Of a stretch of DNA of 64,000 nt, positions 34,201 to 46,094 are shown piece after piece. The position numbers and the translations under genes were made by a program. The notes under the pieces are model-generated. The model made no database searches and was not told where the DNA came from. It saw nothing but the letters and a program-made list of their open reading frames with translations. The stretch lies in NCBI GenBank assembly GCA_012295275.1, contig CM022669.1, positions 2,581,640 through 2,645,639 on the forward strand, written 5' to 3'. The first letter of the stretch is position 1. Every line of letters begins with the position of its first letter. Source of the DNA: Chrysomallon squamiferum. Lineage: Eukaryota > Mollusca > Gastropoda > Neomphalida > Peltospiridae.

Positions 34201-37200
34201 ATTTTTAAATCATCTTTTATCATAATAAATAAAAAGAATAAAATTATCAGTTATTTTAGGTTTAACATCTTGTCATAACAAATAACATGCAGTTATGTGG
34301 TGCTAAATGTTTGTGACTTATACTAACATTTACAAGGCCTTTTCCAAAATAACAAGGACAGCTGGTATTATTTTCATTTTGTTTTAAATATAAAATATTT
34401 ATCAGTTATCATCAGCATCGATGAAAAAAGAGCACTTCAACAATAATAATCTGTAATTATATCCTATCTTCTTTCAGCTTATGAAAGTAATGTGTTCATT
34501 ATAGAAGACACATGTTCTTTATGATTGGAAACCTTAGCATATACTTTATGTACTGATCTTAGAATAAGCCATTATTCCAGCCAGTTGATTTTAAAAAACA
34601 ATATTATATAATGTAATTTGTTTTTTAAGAAACTCCTTGTTCAACTCTATATGTTTTTGAAAGATTACTAACATAAAGATGTTTACCTGTTTCTCCAACA
34701 TGTTGTGTTGATAGTTACAAGATTTCAACAAAGCACCCACACACTGTTGTACATCCTGTGTTTTACTTCGAGGAAGACTGGGAAGAGAAGCCATGAAATA
34801 TTCACAAGAAACATCTGTGACAACAGGCCTCTTCAGAACAGGCTGGACAATATAAAACAAAAATAAAGTTATTGTTTTATTTGTCACTGGGAACCAATCT
34901 TTGCTAATAATTAAGTACTTACATAATAAATTTGTAAGGACCAGGTGAGACATTCTTTCTTGTACTGCAACATCATTTTGTATACAGATATCATAAAAAA
35001 AATAATATTCAATACAGAATAGACAAAAAAATAATATTTAAGTTATTTTTTCATATTTTATTATTAACATACATTTTATTTTCAAAGGCAATATTTATCT
35101 GTAACTATTAAATAAAGGCTTTATTCAACCTAAAGCTCAGAATAATAATATAACCATTACTTAATTTATTTATTTTTTAAATATTAATATCATTTTTTGG
35201 TTTTAAAATAATAAAAATTAAATAAAACTAGAACAAATGGAGACAGTATTCCTACCCATGGTGCACTGGGATATAACAATGATAAAGACAATAGATCATC
35301 AGCACATCCTTTCATCATGGCACAGGATTTCAAAATCTGAGTCTTCAGCCTCTCTCTGGCTGCAGAGGTCACATGGCATGAAAACAGTCTATGATTTGCC
35401 GATTCTGTATCTGACATTACTGAATGCAATCTGATCAATTCTTTATATAATAAACTAAGTCTTGATTCCAGCTGGGCCTAAAATGAAAAGAAAAATGTCT
35501 AGTATTATTTTTAACACATAAGATTAAATATTATTAAGCTTTTTTAAAACTATTGTAATTTCTGTTTTTGAAGTTAAACAGTTAAAATGTTATCAACATT
35601 TCATTTCAATCCGAAATGTAAAAATAATGTTCAGATTAATCTTCTTAATCTAAGATAAATAATTTACTAAACAGGTTTGTTAAAAAACAAAAAACACCAT
35701 CAACTATGAGTAAGTATGAAAGGCAGAATATATAAAGCTGATCAGAGATTAAAAGTCAGGTTAACACATAAACAAAAATAGACAATTATAATAAAAATTC
35801 TAAATAAATGTTATAATTTCATTTAAGTTATAAAAATAAACTGAGAAATTACTTAATAAAATAAAAACTTACAATATGTTTTAAATTAAGATGATCCAGT
35901 TTTCCAGAAGCAATGTCCAATAAAGTGACTTCATCTTCTCTACCTGGGACAATAAACTTGTTCATGAACATCAATGGTCGAGATAATGCCTGCTTTGAAC
36001 AGTTCTACAGAAAAATAACAATAAAAATTATCAACCATTTTGTGTTCATCTCTGCTTCATATTATTAAAAAAAACACAGACCAATACCATACTTAGAAGA
36101 ATTATCTAAAATTAAATTGTAAATGCTGAGAACATTAAGTTAAAAGTATTAAACTGAAATGATGAAACAATATATTGCCTGTAATTTACAAAATGCAAAT
36201 ATAAAAGGTAAAGATTGTAAATTATGAAGAAATAGGAAATGTTAAAAGTAAATTATTTACTTAAATTATAATTTTTGAAACTGTAAGCATGAAAAGAATC
36301 AAATATGTTTAGAAATAAAATATTACAATTAGAATAGTTTTTAAGTATAATTTTTAGAATTAGAAATAAGATATTCTAAGCGATCAGCAAGTATGGTGTG
36401 TACACCTTTAAATAAACTATTTTAAGATGTGATACCTCTATGTTTTTAAATAATTTAATTCTTGCAGATTCTGTAGACTCAAGCATTTGTATTAATTCTT
36501 TTCTTTCTATTGGAACAGTTGGTCCTTTCACTTCAGCTGTTATGTGAGTCCTGTAAAAACAACAAATGTAGAATTTGAATATTATCTGTATTCAGTGATA
36601 AAAAAAATAATAATAGTAACCATGAAACCTGCAGCATTTAACAGCAGTATCTAAATAATATATATTTTTAAATATGTGACAAAGAAACATTTTAAATTAT
36701 ATCTATTCAAAATAACCAGAGAACAACTGTTATAAAAAATAATAATTTATAATTGTGTCTTCTGATACAAGATAGATTATGGGACTTTAATAAAATTAGT
36801 ATTAAACAATTTATTTATCTATTATTTATTTATTTTCATTTATTTATTTTTTGGCATGAAAGAATGATTATAAAGATTATATTTAATAAACAGAATAATG
36901 ATGAGTATCTCATTTGAAAATTCAGATGTTAAATGTTCAGAAAAAAGTCACCATAAGCAGTTGTACTCACACACACACTCATACATACAACTTGTAAGAT
37001 TATAACCTGAAGCTGTCTGCCAGCCAACAGAGAACATTTTCAACCTCCAACACACTTTCTGTTCTATTTCCTACAGCATCAGTCAGTAAGAGAATCTAAA
37101 GCAAACAAACATTTCACAAAACCTTCATTTCAACAGATTTTCAAGCAAAGTAATTTTCTTTTATTCACAACATACATTCAAAATTGTAGACAAACTCTCA

Positions 37201-38766
37201 CTCAGTCAGACTCAGTTATTTTCATTTGCTTATTTATGCATGCATGTATCACCAAAAGTAAATATTAAATTATTTATTTAATATATTGAATGAAAGGTTA
37301 CATTATGTAATGTGAGTGAACAGGTTAGTCACATTTAAATTTAAACATTTAAACATTCATGTTTAATTATTCTTAAAATAATGCAAAAATAAGAATAAAG
37401 TCAGTACATCTAATAATATTTACATACAAAAGAAACTAATATAAAAGTAAAATTATTTCAATGTACCTGTCGTTCAAGCTGGATGACTTGACATTTGAGT
37501 AAATTTACTCGTCGCTCATCAAAACTCTCATGTGAACTTTCTGATAACAACTGCTGCAAAGTCAACCTAATGGGTAATCAAGTAATATTAAATAATATAT
37601 CTCCTTCATGTTACAAGCCTTTAAAACCAATATATATATTTCTGAGGAAAGAAACGTCAAAAACTTTTAATTAATTAAACAACATCCCTATTTTTTTAAA
37701 ACATTATTTCAGAAGAAAGAACATTTGCATTAATACAACCTACTTATCTGAAAATGAGAAGAAAATAGATGAATTTAATGATTTAGTCATTGAAGCAAAA
37801 AGTGATAAATGGTAGTTACATTAGTTACTTAGTTACTTATTTATAATGTTACAGATTTACACTATGAATTTAAAAACTGCTAATTTGACTAAAATCCTGG
37901 TAATTTTCAAAATGACATCAGTCAAAGAAATAAAAAAAAGAAAACAAACTGTGAAATGTATCATTCTTAGATGTTTACAGTTAATAATTAATATTCTACC
38001 TTATTTCATTCAGGTCTGTGCGCAGTTTCTTATTTTCTTCTTTCAGTGTCTGAAATAACAATGTTTCATAACACAAACTTTGAAAACAGAGTAACTAGCA
38101 TGCGATTGTTCCACTTAAGCTGGTTATTTCAAAGGTTTTAATGTTTAACCAAGAAACAGATTTGCTCTGAGGACAAAAATTATACAACATTTATTATTCT
38201 TATTAGAAACAGATCTATTGCAAATAACCTTTTGTTTGGAAATTTTTTGATTAGCAACAATCACTGAAGGTAAGTTAAATATATTTCATCTATTTGCATA
38301 ACACAGAAATAAATAAAACAGTCATCTACAAACAGAGAAAATGTTCATCAAGGCTGTTATTATGTGATTATCCGGTGAGAGAAAATACAGTTCTCCACTT
38401 ACAGTTTAAAAAGAAAGCAAATCTTCTCATTTCTATGCTTATAAAATATTTAAGTTGTTAATTACAATAGTAATAAGATAATTTAAAAGATAATATGCAT
38501 GGGAATGTATTAATACACTTTAATATGTCAAAAATATGCTTAGTTATTTATGCGATATATTTTAGAATTGTGTAGCAATCTCTGAAATGTAAATAAAATG
38601 CTCAAATAGCACAAATATGAAAAACCTTAATTTCTTTTTCAGCTTTGGTAAAGCTAGCACTCTTAGCCTCGAATGAGTGATCATCAAAATTATCATTCCT
38701 TCTCAGAACTGTTTCTAATTTAAGTCTTCCACTGTCAAAACCAAATCTGGTTGTCATGGTGATCAT
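31231..38766 (-). CDS. Unrecognised coiled-coil protein, 673 residues
   Basis: Thirteen phase-consistent exons on the minus strand: 38766-38626, 38049-38000, 37566-37467, 37095-37007, 36550-36436, 36004-35873, 35477-35256, 34842-34687, 34128-34040, 33707-33649, 33317-33226, 32418-32371, 31959-31231. The start M-I-T-M-T-T-R-F-G-F is preceded by an in-frame TGA. An acceptor at 38789 implies a non-coding upstream exon. Residues 38-105 are heptad-like (KAEKEIKTLKEENKKLRTDL). Residues 127-415 look helical and hydrophobic with few charged loops, including AQLESRLSLLYKELIRLHS. A second coil lies near 445-480. The last 190 residues are Ser/Thr/Lys-rich and probably disordered, ending LKKLPFK. No catalytic motif, signal peptide or membrane segment is visible. 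The clean exon phases make a real gene near certain; its identity is open. Confidence 0.85.
31972..32020. repeat. T20 / A22 inverted homopolymers
   Basis: Twenty T, a seven-base spacer (GTCTTTC) and twenty-two A lie next to each other on the plus strand. On the transcribed minus strand this becomes a U run and an A run just upstream of the last acceptor (31960) of the coiled-coil gene, able to pair as a hairpin. Confidence 0.9.
32885..33157. mobile_element. hAT-like MITE
   Basis: A 273-bp non-coding element lies in the 32419-33225 intron of the coiled-coil gene. The left end CACTGGTTTTCAACC and the reversed right end CATGCTTTCAACCC form imperfect inverted repeats typical of Charlie-type hAT elements. 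The flanks CTTTAGAT (32877-32884) and CTTTAGAC (33158-33165) form an 8-bp target duplication with one mismatch, the length expected for hAT. No transposase fragment is seen. Confidence 0.7.
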
Positions 38767-38788
38767 AGAATTTCAAAGACTTACAAAT

Positions 38789-39913
38789 CTGCAAATATAC
38801 AAATAATATTGTTTCTCCAAGAATATAAAAAAGATGAACTATGAAGCAAAATAGTGCTAATGAATTTCAGAATAAGAGACAGTTTGTTTAGATAAATTAC
38901 TGATTTTAGTAAAAGGTGAATATACAATGGCATTATATTTATAACACTTACTGTTAACAAAATTAATAATGTTTATTTTTATTATATTTAAATCAGTGTA
39001 TTTAAATTTTTTCATTTATTATTATTATTTAATTTTTTTTTTTTGTTTTAACTTATAACAAAATACAAAACGTATAAACTATTAATTTCATTAACAGTTA
39101 AAGCTTCTTATCTCTTTCTACAGTAAATTTTCCTATTAAAGTCTAAGAACTAAATATTCCAGATAGGACACTGAAATAATTGCTCGCTTATCGGCATTGT
39201 TTAAGATTTAATATGAAGATATTTTATAAATATGAATTATATATAAAAAAAAATAATAATAAAAATAAAAAATGGATTTATAGGATGAATTTCAACTTTT
39301 AGAGCCCTAATTCTAGTAATTGCATTTTTCTTTTTTGATCGTCATTATCTTAATTATTATTAACAGCATCCTCACAAAAAGAAGAAAAAGAAAAAGGTAT
39401 TATTCGTAAATATCCATTTATTTTATAATAAACTTTATTTAACTTTATGACTACCGTAAGGCACCTTTCAAGCATTTTATCTGAAAAACGAAAGAATATG
39501 TCTGATTATAGATGATTGATGTGTATGAATTTTGGTTTATATTTGGATGTAAATATTTCGAAACATAACATATATTAAACACAGACCCAATCTACTAAAA
39601 TATGTTCGGTGCTACAAGTCAAAATAAAAGACCAGGTAGCCATTTGTAAACAAATACGTTCTTTTGTAAAGTTGGCTATATAATTTGAAGCACCGCAGAA
39701 TGTGTACAGTTACTGCACTATAATTAAGTGATTATTGCGTATATAAGAAATAATAATATAGAAAAATTTAAATCTTATAATTTTTTTCTTTCTTTTATTA
39801 TCTCTTTTTTCCAGATATGTATATCTACACCATGAGGTAATATAAATTGATTTCATATCTGCCTGGTAGTGAAAATACTTACGGACAATTTTTTTTTAAA
39901 TACTTCTTGCATT

Positions 39914-39948
<35 letters not shown>

Positions 39949-39959
39949 TATTATTATTA

Positions 39960-40002
<43 letters not shown>

Positions 40003-40550
40003 TTTTATAATCTTTTTAACAAGTTTAGTATTCATCCTAGCCAATGCCCACAATAAATTTAAGTTCTTTCATGTCTTTGAGAAGGTAAAGATCAGTACTG
40101 CTAATAGTTTTCCTGAGACTTTGTCTGTATGGTGCTTAACCCATATGTCAGAGAATACATACTTGAAAATTATAAATGTGTCGTGTATTGTGAAAAAAAA
40201 AAGAAGTATTACTTCCAATGTAGGAGTGATTTTTTCACCTTAGAATTCTTAAAAATAAATAACATACTAAACTGTATTACTTTTAAAACAAACAACTATT
40301 AAGACGGAATGTATACAAAAAGATTTATCTTTACAATGATATTATGGCACAAGTGTATAAAATATCAGTAAAAACATTTTTAATCTTAAAGTTTCTTTTA
40401 TATTAGAAACAGATGAAATGTTACATCAGTTATTTACCTATGTACCAAACATACTAATAAATTTTTATTTTCAAAATATTTACTTTATAATATGCAAAGC
40501 ATAATGTTATATAAAATATGTATGAAAGACTATAAAATATAAATTTTGAT

Positions 40551-40585
<35 letters not shown>

Positions 40586-42295
40586 GACTAGACCTATAAA
40601 ATTATGAACTTTAGTCCTGATTCACATATCTTTTTACAACTGGATTTATAAATATTTAATTTACTTAAATATAGAGAAGTTCAAACAATAACAGTTACCT
40701 TGAATTTCATAGTCCCTAAAAAAATAAATCACAACTGTAAACGTTATTATAATTTATACAGTTCACTGAAATTACAGTTTGTCTTAATGTTTTGTAATTT
40801 CTATGAAAGAAAAATAAGTGAATATTTAATGACAACCCAGCTTACAAATATATTCCACTAAAACAACTGTTTTGTATAAAACAAATCATTTTATATTATT
40901 GCTTGTAATACACCAGTATTTCATCTTTGGATTCATACATTAAAAGCCACCTTTACTTATCATTACTTTAACCACTAATCCCTTTATCAGTTCTGTTTTA
41001 GTCTCTCTTATAAAAGCATAGTACAGCCTGTCCTTTACTTCAGTGTTTGCAATTTACATCAATTTGCATTTATGTCTGTGATAAAAAACCCACAAAAAAT
41101 AAAACCCATAAATATAATTAAAAAAATAAAATATAATGAAATATTTATATTTTTTAAAGAAAAAGATCAATAAAAAACATGGTTCATTTCCTTACTGCAG
41201 TGGTAGGAAACATTGAGTAAAACAAGTAAACAAAGAAATGTAAATATATTCTGAGTGATGTCAATTCCAATAAAGCAAACTGATTTTAAGTAGCTGTAAT
41301 TCTATTTTCAGTGAGAGTCTCACATCTGGTTTATCAGGGGTTATGGTATAAGCTTCCTTGTCTATGGAAAGAAATTTTATATACATGAAAAAATATTTAA
41401 AAATGGTTTAATATGTTCATTCAAAAGTAAGAAAATATATTTTTGAAAAAAGAAGAAAAAGATAGATGTGAATCCTGATATGAGCTAAAAATAACTAATA
41501 TTTTTAAATTCAATCATAATGTTAAAATTTTCATGTTAGAACTTCTGCAAAAATTTCTTTGCTTCCTAATAATATTCAAACTGCAGCAAATTTTGTTTGG
41601 TCATCAGTAATAACAAGCACAGCTCAGTCTTAGTACATAGCGCTGTTTGGAAATGATCACAGTTTACACTTTGTACACAACACACACATCACAGTTTTAC
41701 TGTGGATAAACTGTTTATCTGCTTATGCATGACACAAAGTTACACATAATCATTTTTAAGTTTGGTTTTGCTGTAGTTTTTAAATTTTTTTGTTTGTTGG
41801 GGGTATGGATATTTGATCACCTTATTGAAATATCCATTACAGATTTTGAAGATTATATCACTCCACGTCTTGATACATTACAGTATAATTATAGAAATGA
41901 CCATTAATGCTTTTGCCAAGTTATAACCAGTTAAAATATGTCAGTCTCATTTTTGATTTTTATGATTTTTTTTAATGCTAAAGATAAGAAATGTCTATTA
42001 TGCTTTTTCAAGATAGGCTAATAAAATTAACAGTGGTATCATATCACTGGAAGTCTTGTTGTAATATAATTATTGAAATGTCCAATACACATTTTGTAGA
42101 TGTTTCAACAATCATATTATATTACTCTGGATCTTCTTCTTTTAAGTTGTTGCAGTGTCCACTATGGTCAAAATTAAAGTTAATACAATATATTCCTCTT
42201 GAATTCTTGTTTTGCAACAGCAGTTGAGACCTTAGTTAGAGACCAGGAATGATACTATTATGATTCTTAATTCCTGTTAGGGTATATTTATCTGC
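38789..42295. other. Spacer between the coiled-coil gene and MAP2K5
   Basis: About 3.5 kb with no supported coding exon. It should hold the promoter and non-coding first exon(s) of the coiled-coil gene and the 3' UTR of MAP2K5. Repeats present are AAT then ATT then TTTA arrays at about 39915-40004 and CA repeats at 40556-40580. Short open frames here are asparagine or tyrosine runs translated from the microsatellites. Confidence 0.5.
39915..40004. repeat. Compound (AAT)n-(ATT)n-(TTTA)n microsatellite
   Basis: About eleven AAT triplets are followed directly by about nine ATT triplets, their reverse complement, and then by TTTA tetramers. The first two arms are a near-perfect palindrome and could form a hairpin or cruciform. 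Confidence 0.93.
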
Positions 42296-45200
42296 TCAGA
42301 TGTCTGTTAAGGTTTTTTTTTGTATGTGACTTTGTATAAATTCAGCAATGACACTTATGTTGCCATCAGTGTGTCGTTGTATAAATTGATGATTCTAAAA
42401 AAAAAAAAAAAAATGTTAGCAAATAAATCAAACAACAACTGACAAATAAGATTATTTAAGAATTTTATTTTCAATAAGAAAGGTCAAGATGATGTCAGTA
42501 CAAATCCATGTTTTGTCCTAAAATTTAATATTACAAAAGAATATGGAAAGTAGGGTATCTAAATTAAAGATGTATATATGTGAATCACACATTTTCATTT
42601 AGAAGTATCAAAATAAATAAAAATCAATGTATCCTTTTACAAGAATTGTGTTTGGTTGCTGTATCTAATTGTTGTATTTGTAACTAATTGTCTTAAATTT
42701 TGATCAAGCAGTTATCTTTAATATCAACAAAAAATGTATTTAAAATATTACCTCTTTGTAATTGTATTAAAAATTTAGTAGTAATGTATACAGACACAAA
42801 ATATTTGGATAACAACAATAAAAATTATTACTACCATTAAATCTGAAGCAGTTAATCTCAGACTAGGGTCTTTTACCATGCTGAAAAATAAGTCCAATAA
42901 ATAATTGTCTGCTAACATTCATTTTAAACAAAAATGGTTTATCCATGGGAATAGTTCTACTCACAACTGTTATGAAAAGTAGTGTTTCACTGTTTATTAA
43001 ATGAACCTCTTTACTACCAAAGTAGGTATTGCCATTGAACAGCAACAAATTTGAATTATGTATCTATACATCGTAATTTTCTTTAAGTTATTTTTTGTTT
43101 TCTTTTCATTTCAGATTACTGGTATATGATCAACTTTCTTATTTTTAATTTTTTTTTAAAAATAAATACATATCTTCTGTAAAAGTGAACTTTCAATTAT
43201 TATTATTGTTATTATTTTTTTTTTTTTTTTTTTTTTTTTCATTTCAGTTCATAAAGCTCAAACAAAATTGCTGTAAAACTAATTACCTCTGTCCAACTAG
43301 ATTCACAAACTGTGGAGAAAATAATTCCTGAGGCAAACTCATGGGTTTCTAAGGAAATAAATAAACTCTTATATTAAAATATAAGCACAATAGTATTAAC
43401 ATTTTATAACTTTTTATATACTTCCAAGTAACTACCACTAAATATTAAACTAGATGTTTAGAGAGATATAGTCAGCTTTAAAACAATTATTATTGTAATA
43501 GATGAAAATGACGAAGCAGTACAAAACAAATAATATTTTCCAATGCAGCAAAGATAATTATAAATTAAAAATAATAAAACTACTTACTTCATTCACAATA
43601 CAGTTCATTAGGTCAAAAGGCTGAAAAATTATTTTAAAAATTGCAATTGTCTCTATATAATCTGCATTGACGTTTTGTTTAAATATGATATTCATTTATA
43701 TATATATACATGTATATATATAAAAAACACACATTCACACACACAGAAGTTATATATATTTTGGGCACTGTAATCTTTATTAATAAAAATATAATACATA
43801 TTCATCTTGACATTAAAGCACTTTGCATTTTAGCTGATCAAAGATTAATTTCAGTTATTTATGAACTAAATAACAATGAACATTTTGAATACATTTGTTT
43901 TTATAACAAAGTATCATTTGAAGCCTGTGAATATCCTGCCAAATATGTATACAGTTTATATTTTCTTTGTAAATACCATCTATCATTAAATAACCCCCTG
44001 CATTAATTTAGCTCTAATTCTTTCACTGTTCATTGTAACAAATACAAATTTATATGTATCATATTCTTATTAAAATAATACCTACCAACATTTGGCTTGA
44101 TATCTGAAAAAGAAACATAAATAAATAGAACAGACAATAAAAGAAAAATTGTAATGTAAAGTAAATTAAAAAACATGCATTCAATATGTATATATTTATT
44201 GATATCAATAACTACTGCTGTTTTCTAAAAAATTATTTTTATTCATCTCTGCATTAATTAAATCATGATTTAGCAAGGTTCAAATGGAAAGTTCAAATTT
44301 GATTTTCTATGATTTATACAAGTGCACTGTGGGACAGTTGATACAATTAACCATAGAAGATATCACATTCAGAGACATTCAGTCTGATTTTAATCAGTAT
44401 AAAAAGTTCAGTCACTTAAAATATATGTAAACATATATGTTAATACTCACAGATTTAAAAGGCAGTTTCCCAGTTGCAAGCTGAAATTTAAATAATTATT
44501 TTTGCTGGTAAATAATGAACAGAAACATATGTATATATTTTAAATATATAAAGAAATGAAAAATCTAAGTATGATCAAATTTGATCAAAGTTATTTTAAA
44601 CAAAAACAAAAATGAAAAATAAAATAATGTAAGTCATTTACCTCAAACATGGTAACTCCAAAACTCCACACTTCAGCAGGTATGTAGTATTTTTCACCCT
44701 GAATTCTCTCTGGCTGAAATTATTGAAAAAAAATAATAATAATAATTTGAAGTGTTTTCTCTTTTTATTTTGTCTACTAATTCAACTCTCTTATGTAATA
44801 AAGAAAACATTTTGTTTAATATTTGAAACCATCTGCAGTATTTATTTAAACTAACTTTTGTAAAACTGAATGAAATAATATTAATTAAGACAGTAAATAT
44901 AGTTAGCTAAAATGTCACTGTTAGTTAAATGAAGTTTGACTGAATACTTTGATTTGGTATCCCCCCATTAGTCAGAACACCATTTATCAGACACCCACCA
45001 GAACCCCATTTGTCAGACTCACACAGATAATCTCTAGCCCATTACCTATGTGAATAATGGGCACGGCCCAACAAAAATAACAGAACTAAAAGTCCGCATA
45101 ACATAACGCATAATTTAATAATTTATATTGTCTAGAGCACAGCACTGTAAGTTTGTGAGGGGTTAGTTAATATAGTCCACATTTCGTTGTCAACAGTTCA

Positions 45201-46056
45201 GTCCAGCCCACCTTAACCAGTTTCGCCACTGCGTCCAGGAACTGAAGATCGGTCTTGACTGCTTGGGCAAGCTGGTCCTAGAGGCGGCTGAGGTGGTTGT
45301 CGATCTCCCTGTAGACTCGCTTGTGGGAAGGAGCAGTGCACGGAAGGAAGGTCAGCTGAGTGAGCTTTGCTTTCTCTGCCTTCTCAATCTTCTTGAAAAT
45401 ATTTACCAGGCAGAATACATTCAGGTGGTCATGATACAGTGACACATAAGACTGGCTGTGGAACCATTCTAGGTTATTGTGGGTCCTTGGACCAAAGGTC
45501 TGGAAGTGGTTCCTCATGTTAGGCGGGAACCTAGCATCACCATCGACCCAGTTCACGATGCAGGTATTCTGCACATCCACCAGGGGAAGGAGAGGCATGT
45601 CGGATCCATTGCTGCACGGCTGGATTTTCCTTGTAGGCAACTGCAAGGCCAAGGTCGACAGTTTTCCTACACATGGCTTGACTGAAATGAAAAAAGCACC
45701 CTTTCACCTCAGCTCTGGGAAGGTGCTGTCCATGTAGATGGTGTCGGTTTCCTTGAGTGCTTGGAGCTGGGTGTCAGTTGCAAAAATGAGCACATTGTTT
45801 CTGTTCAAGGGTTTCTGTTCACTGACGAACCTGATACCAGTGGCGTCTGCAGGAGGGTGGGTGTGGTCAGTGAAGTCTCTAATATACTCCCCTACCATTG
45901 TACATCTTCTGGTACATGTCTTATTGAACATCTCCAATAGATACCATTTTTATTGAAGTGATATCCCTGAAACAGTACCTGGGAAGTGACATACTCAACT
46001 TGCTGCAGTCCAGCCATAGTGATAGTACTGACACTTTGCCATACAATGATATATAT

Positions 46057-46094
<38 letters not shown>

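Noticed and set aside
43710-44006. 98-residue open frame
   Set aside because: Lies on the plus strand in a MAP2K5 intron, with AT-rich composition and no family pattern.
45477-45956. Plus-strand frames of 68-86 residues
   Set aside because: Antisense shadows of the degraded MULE transposase.
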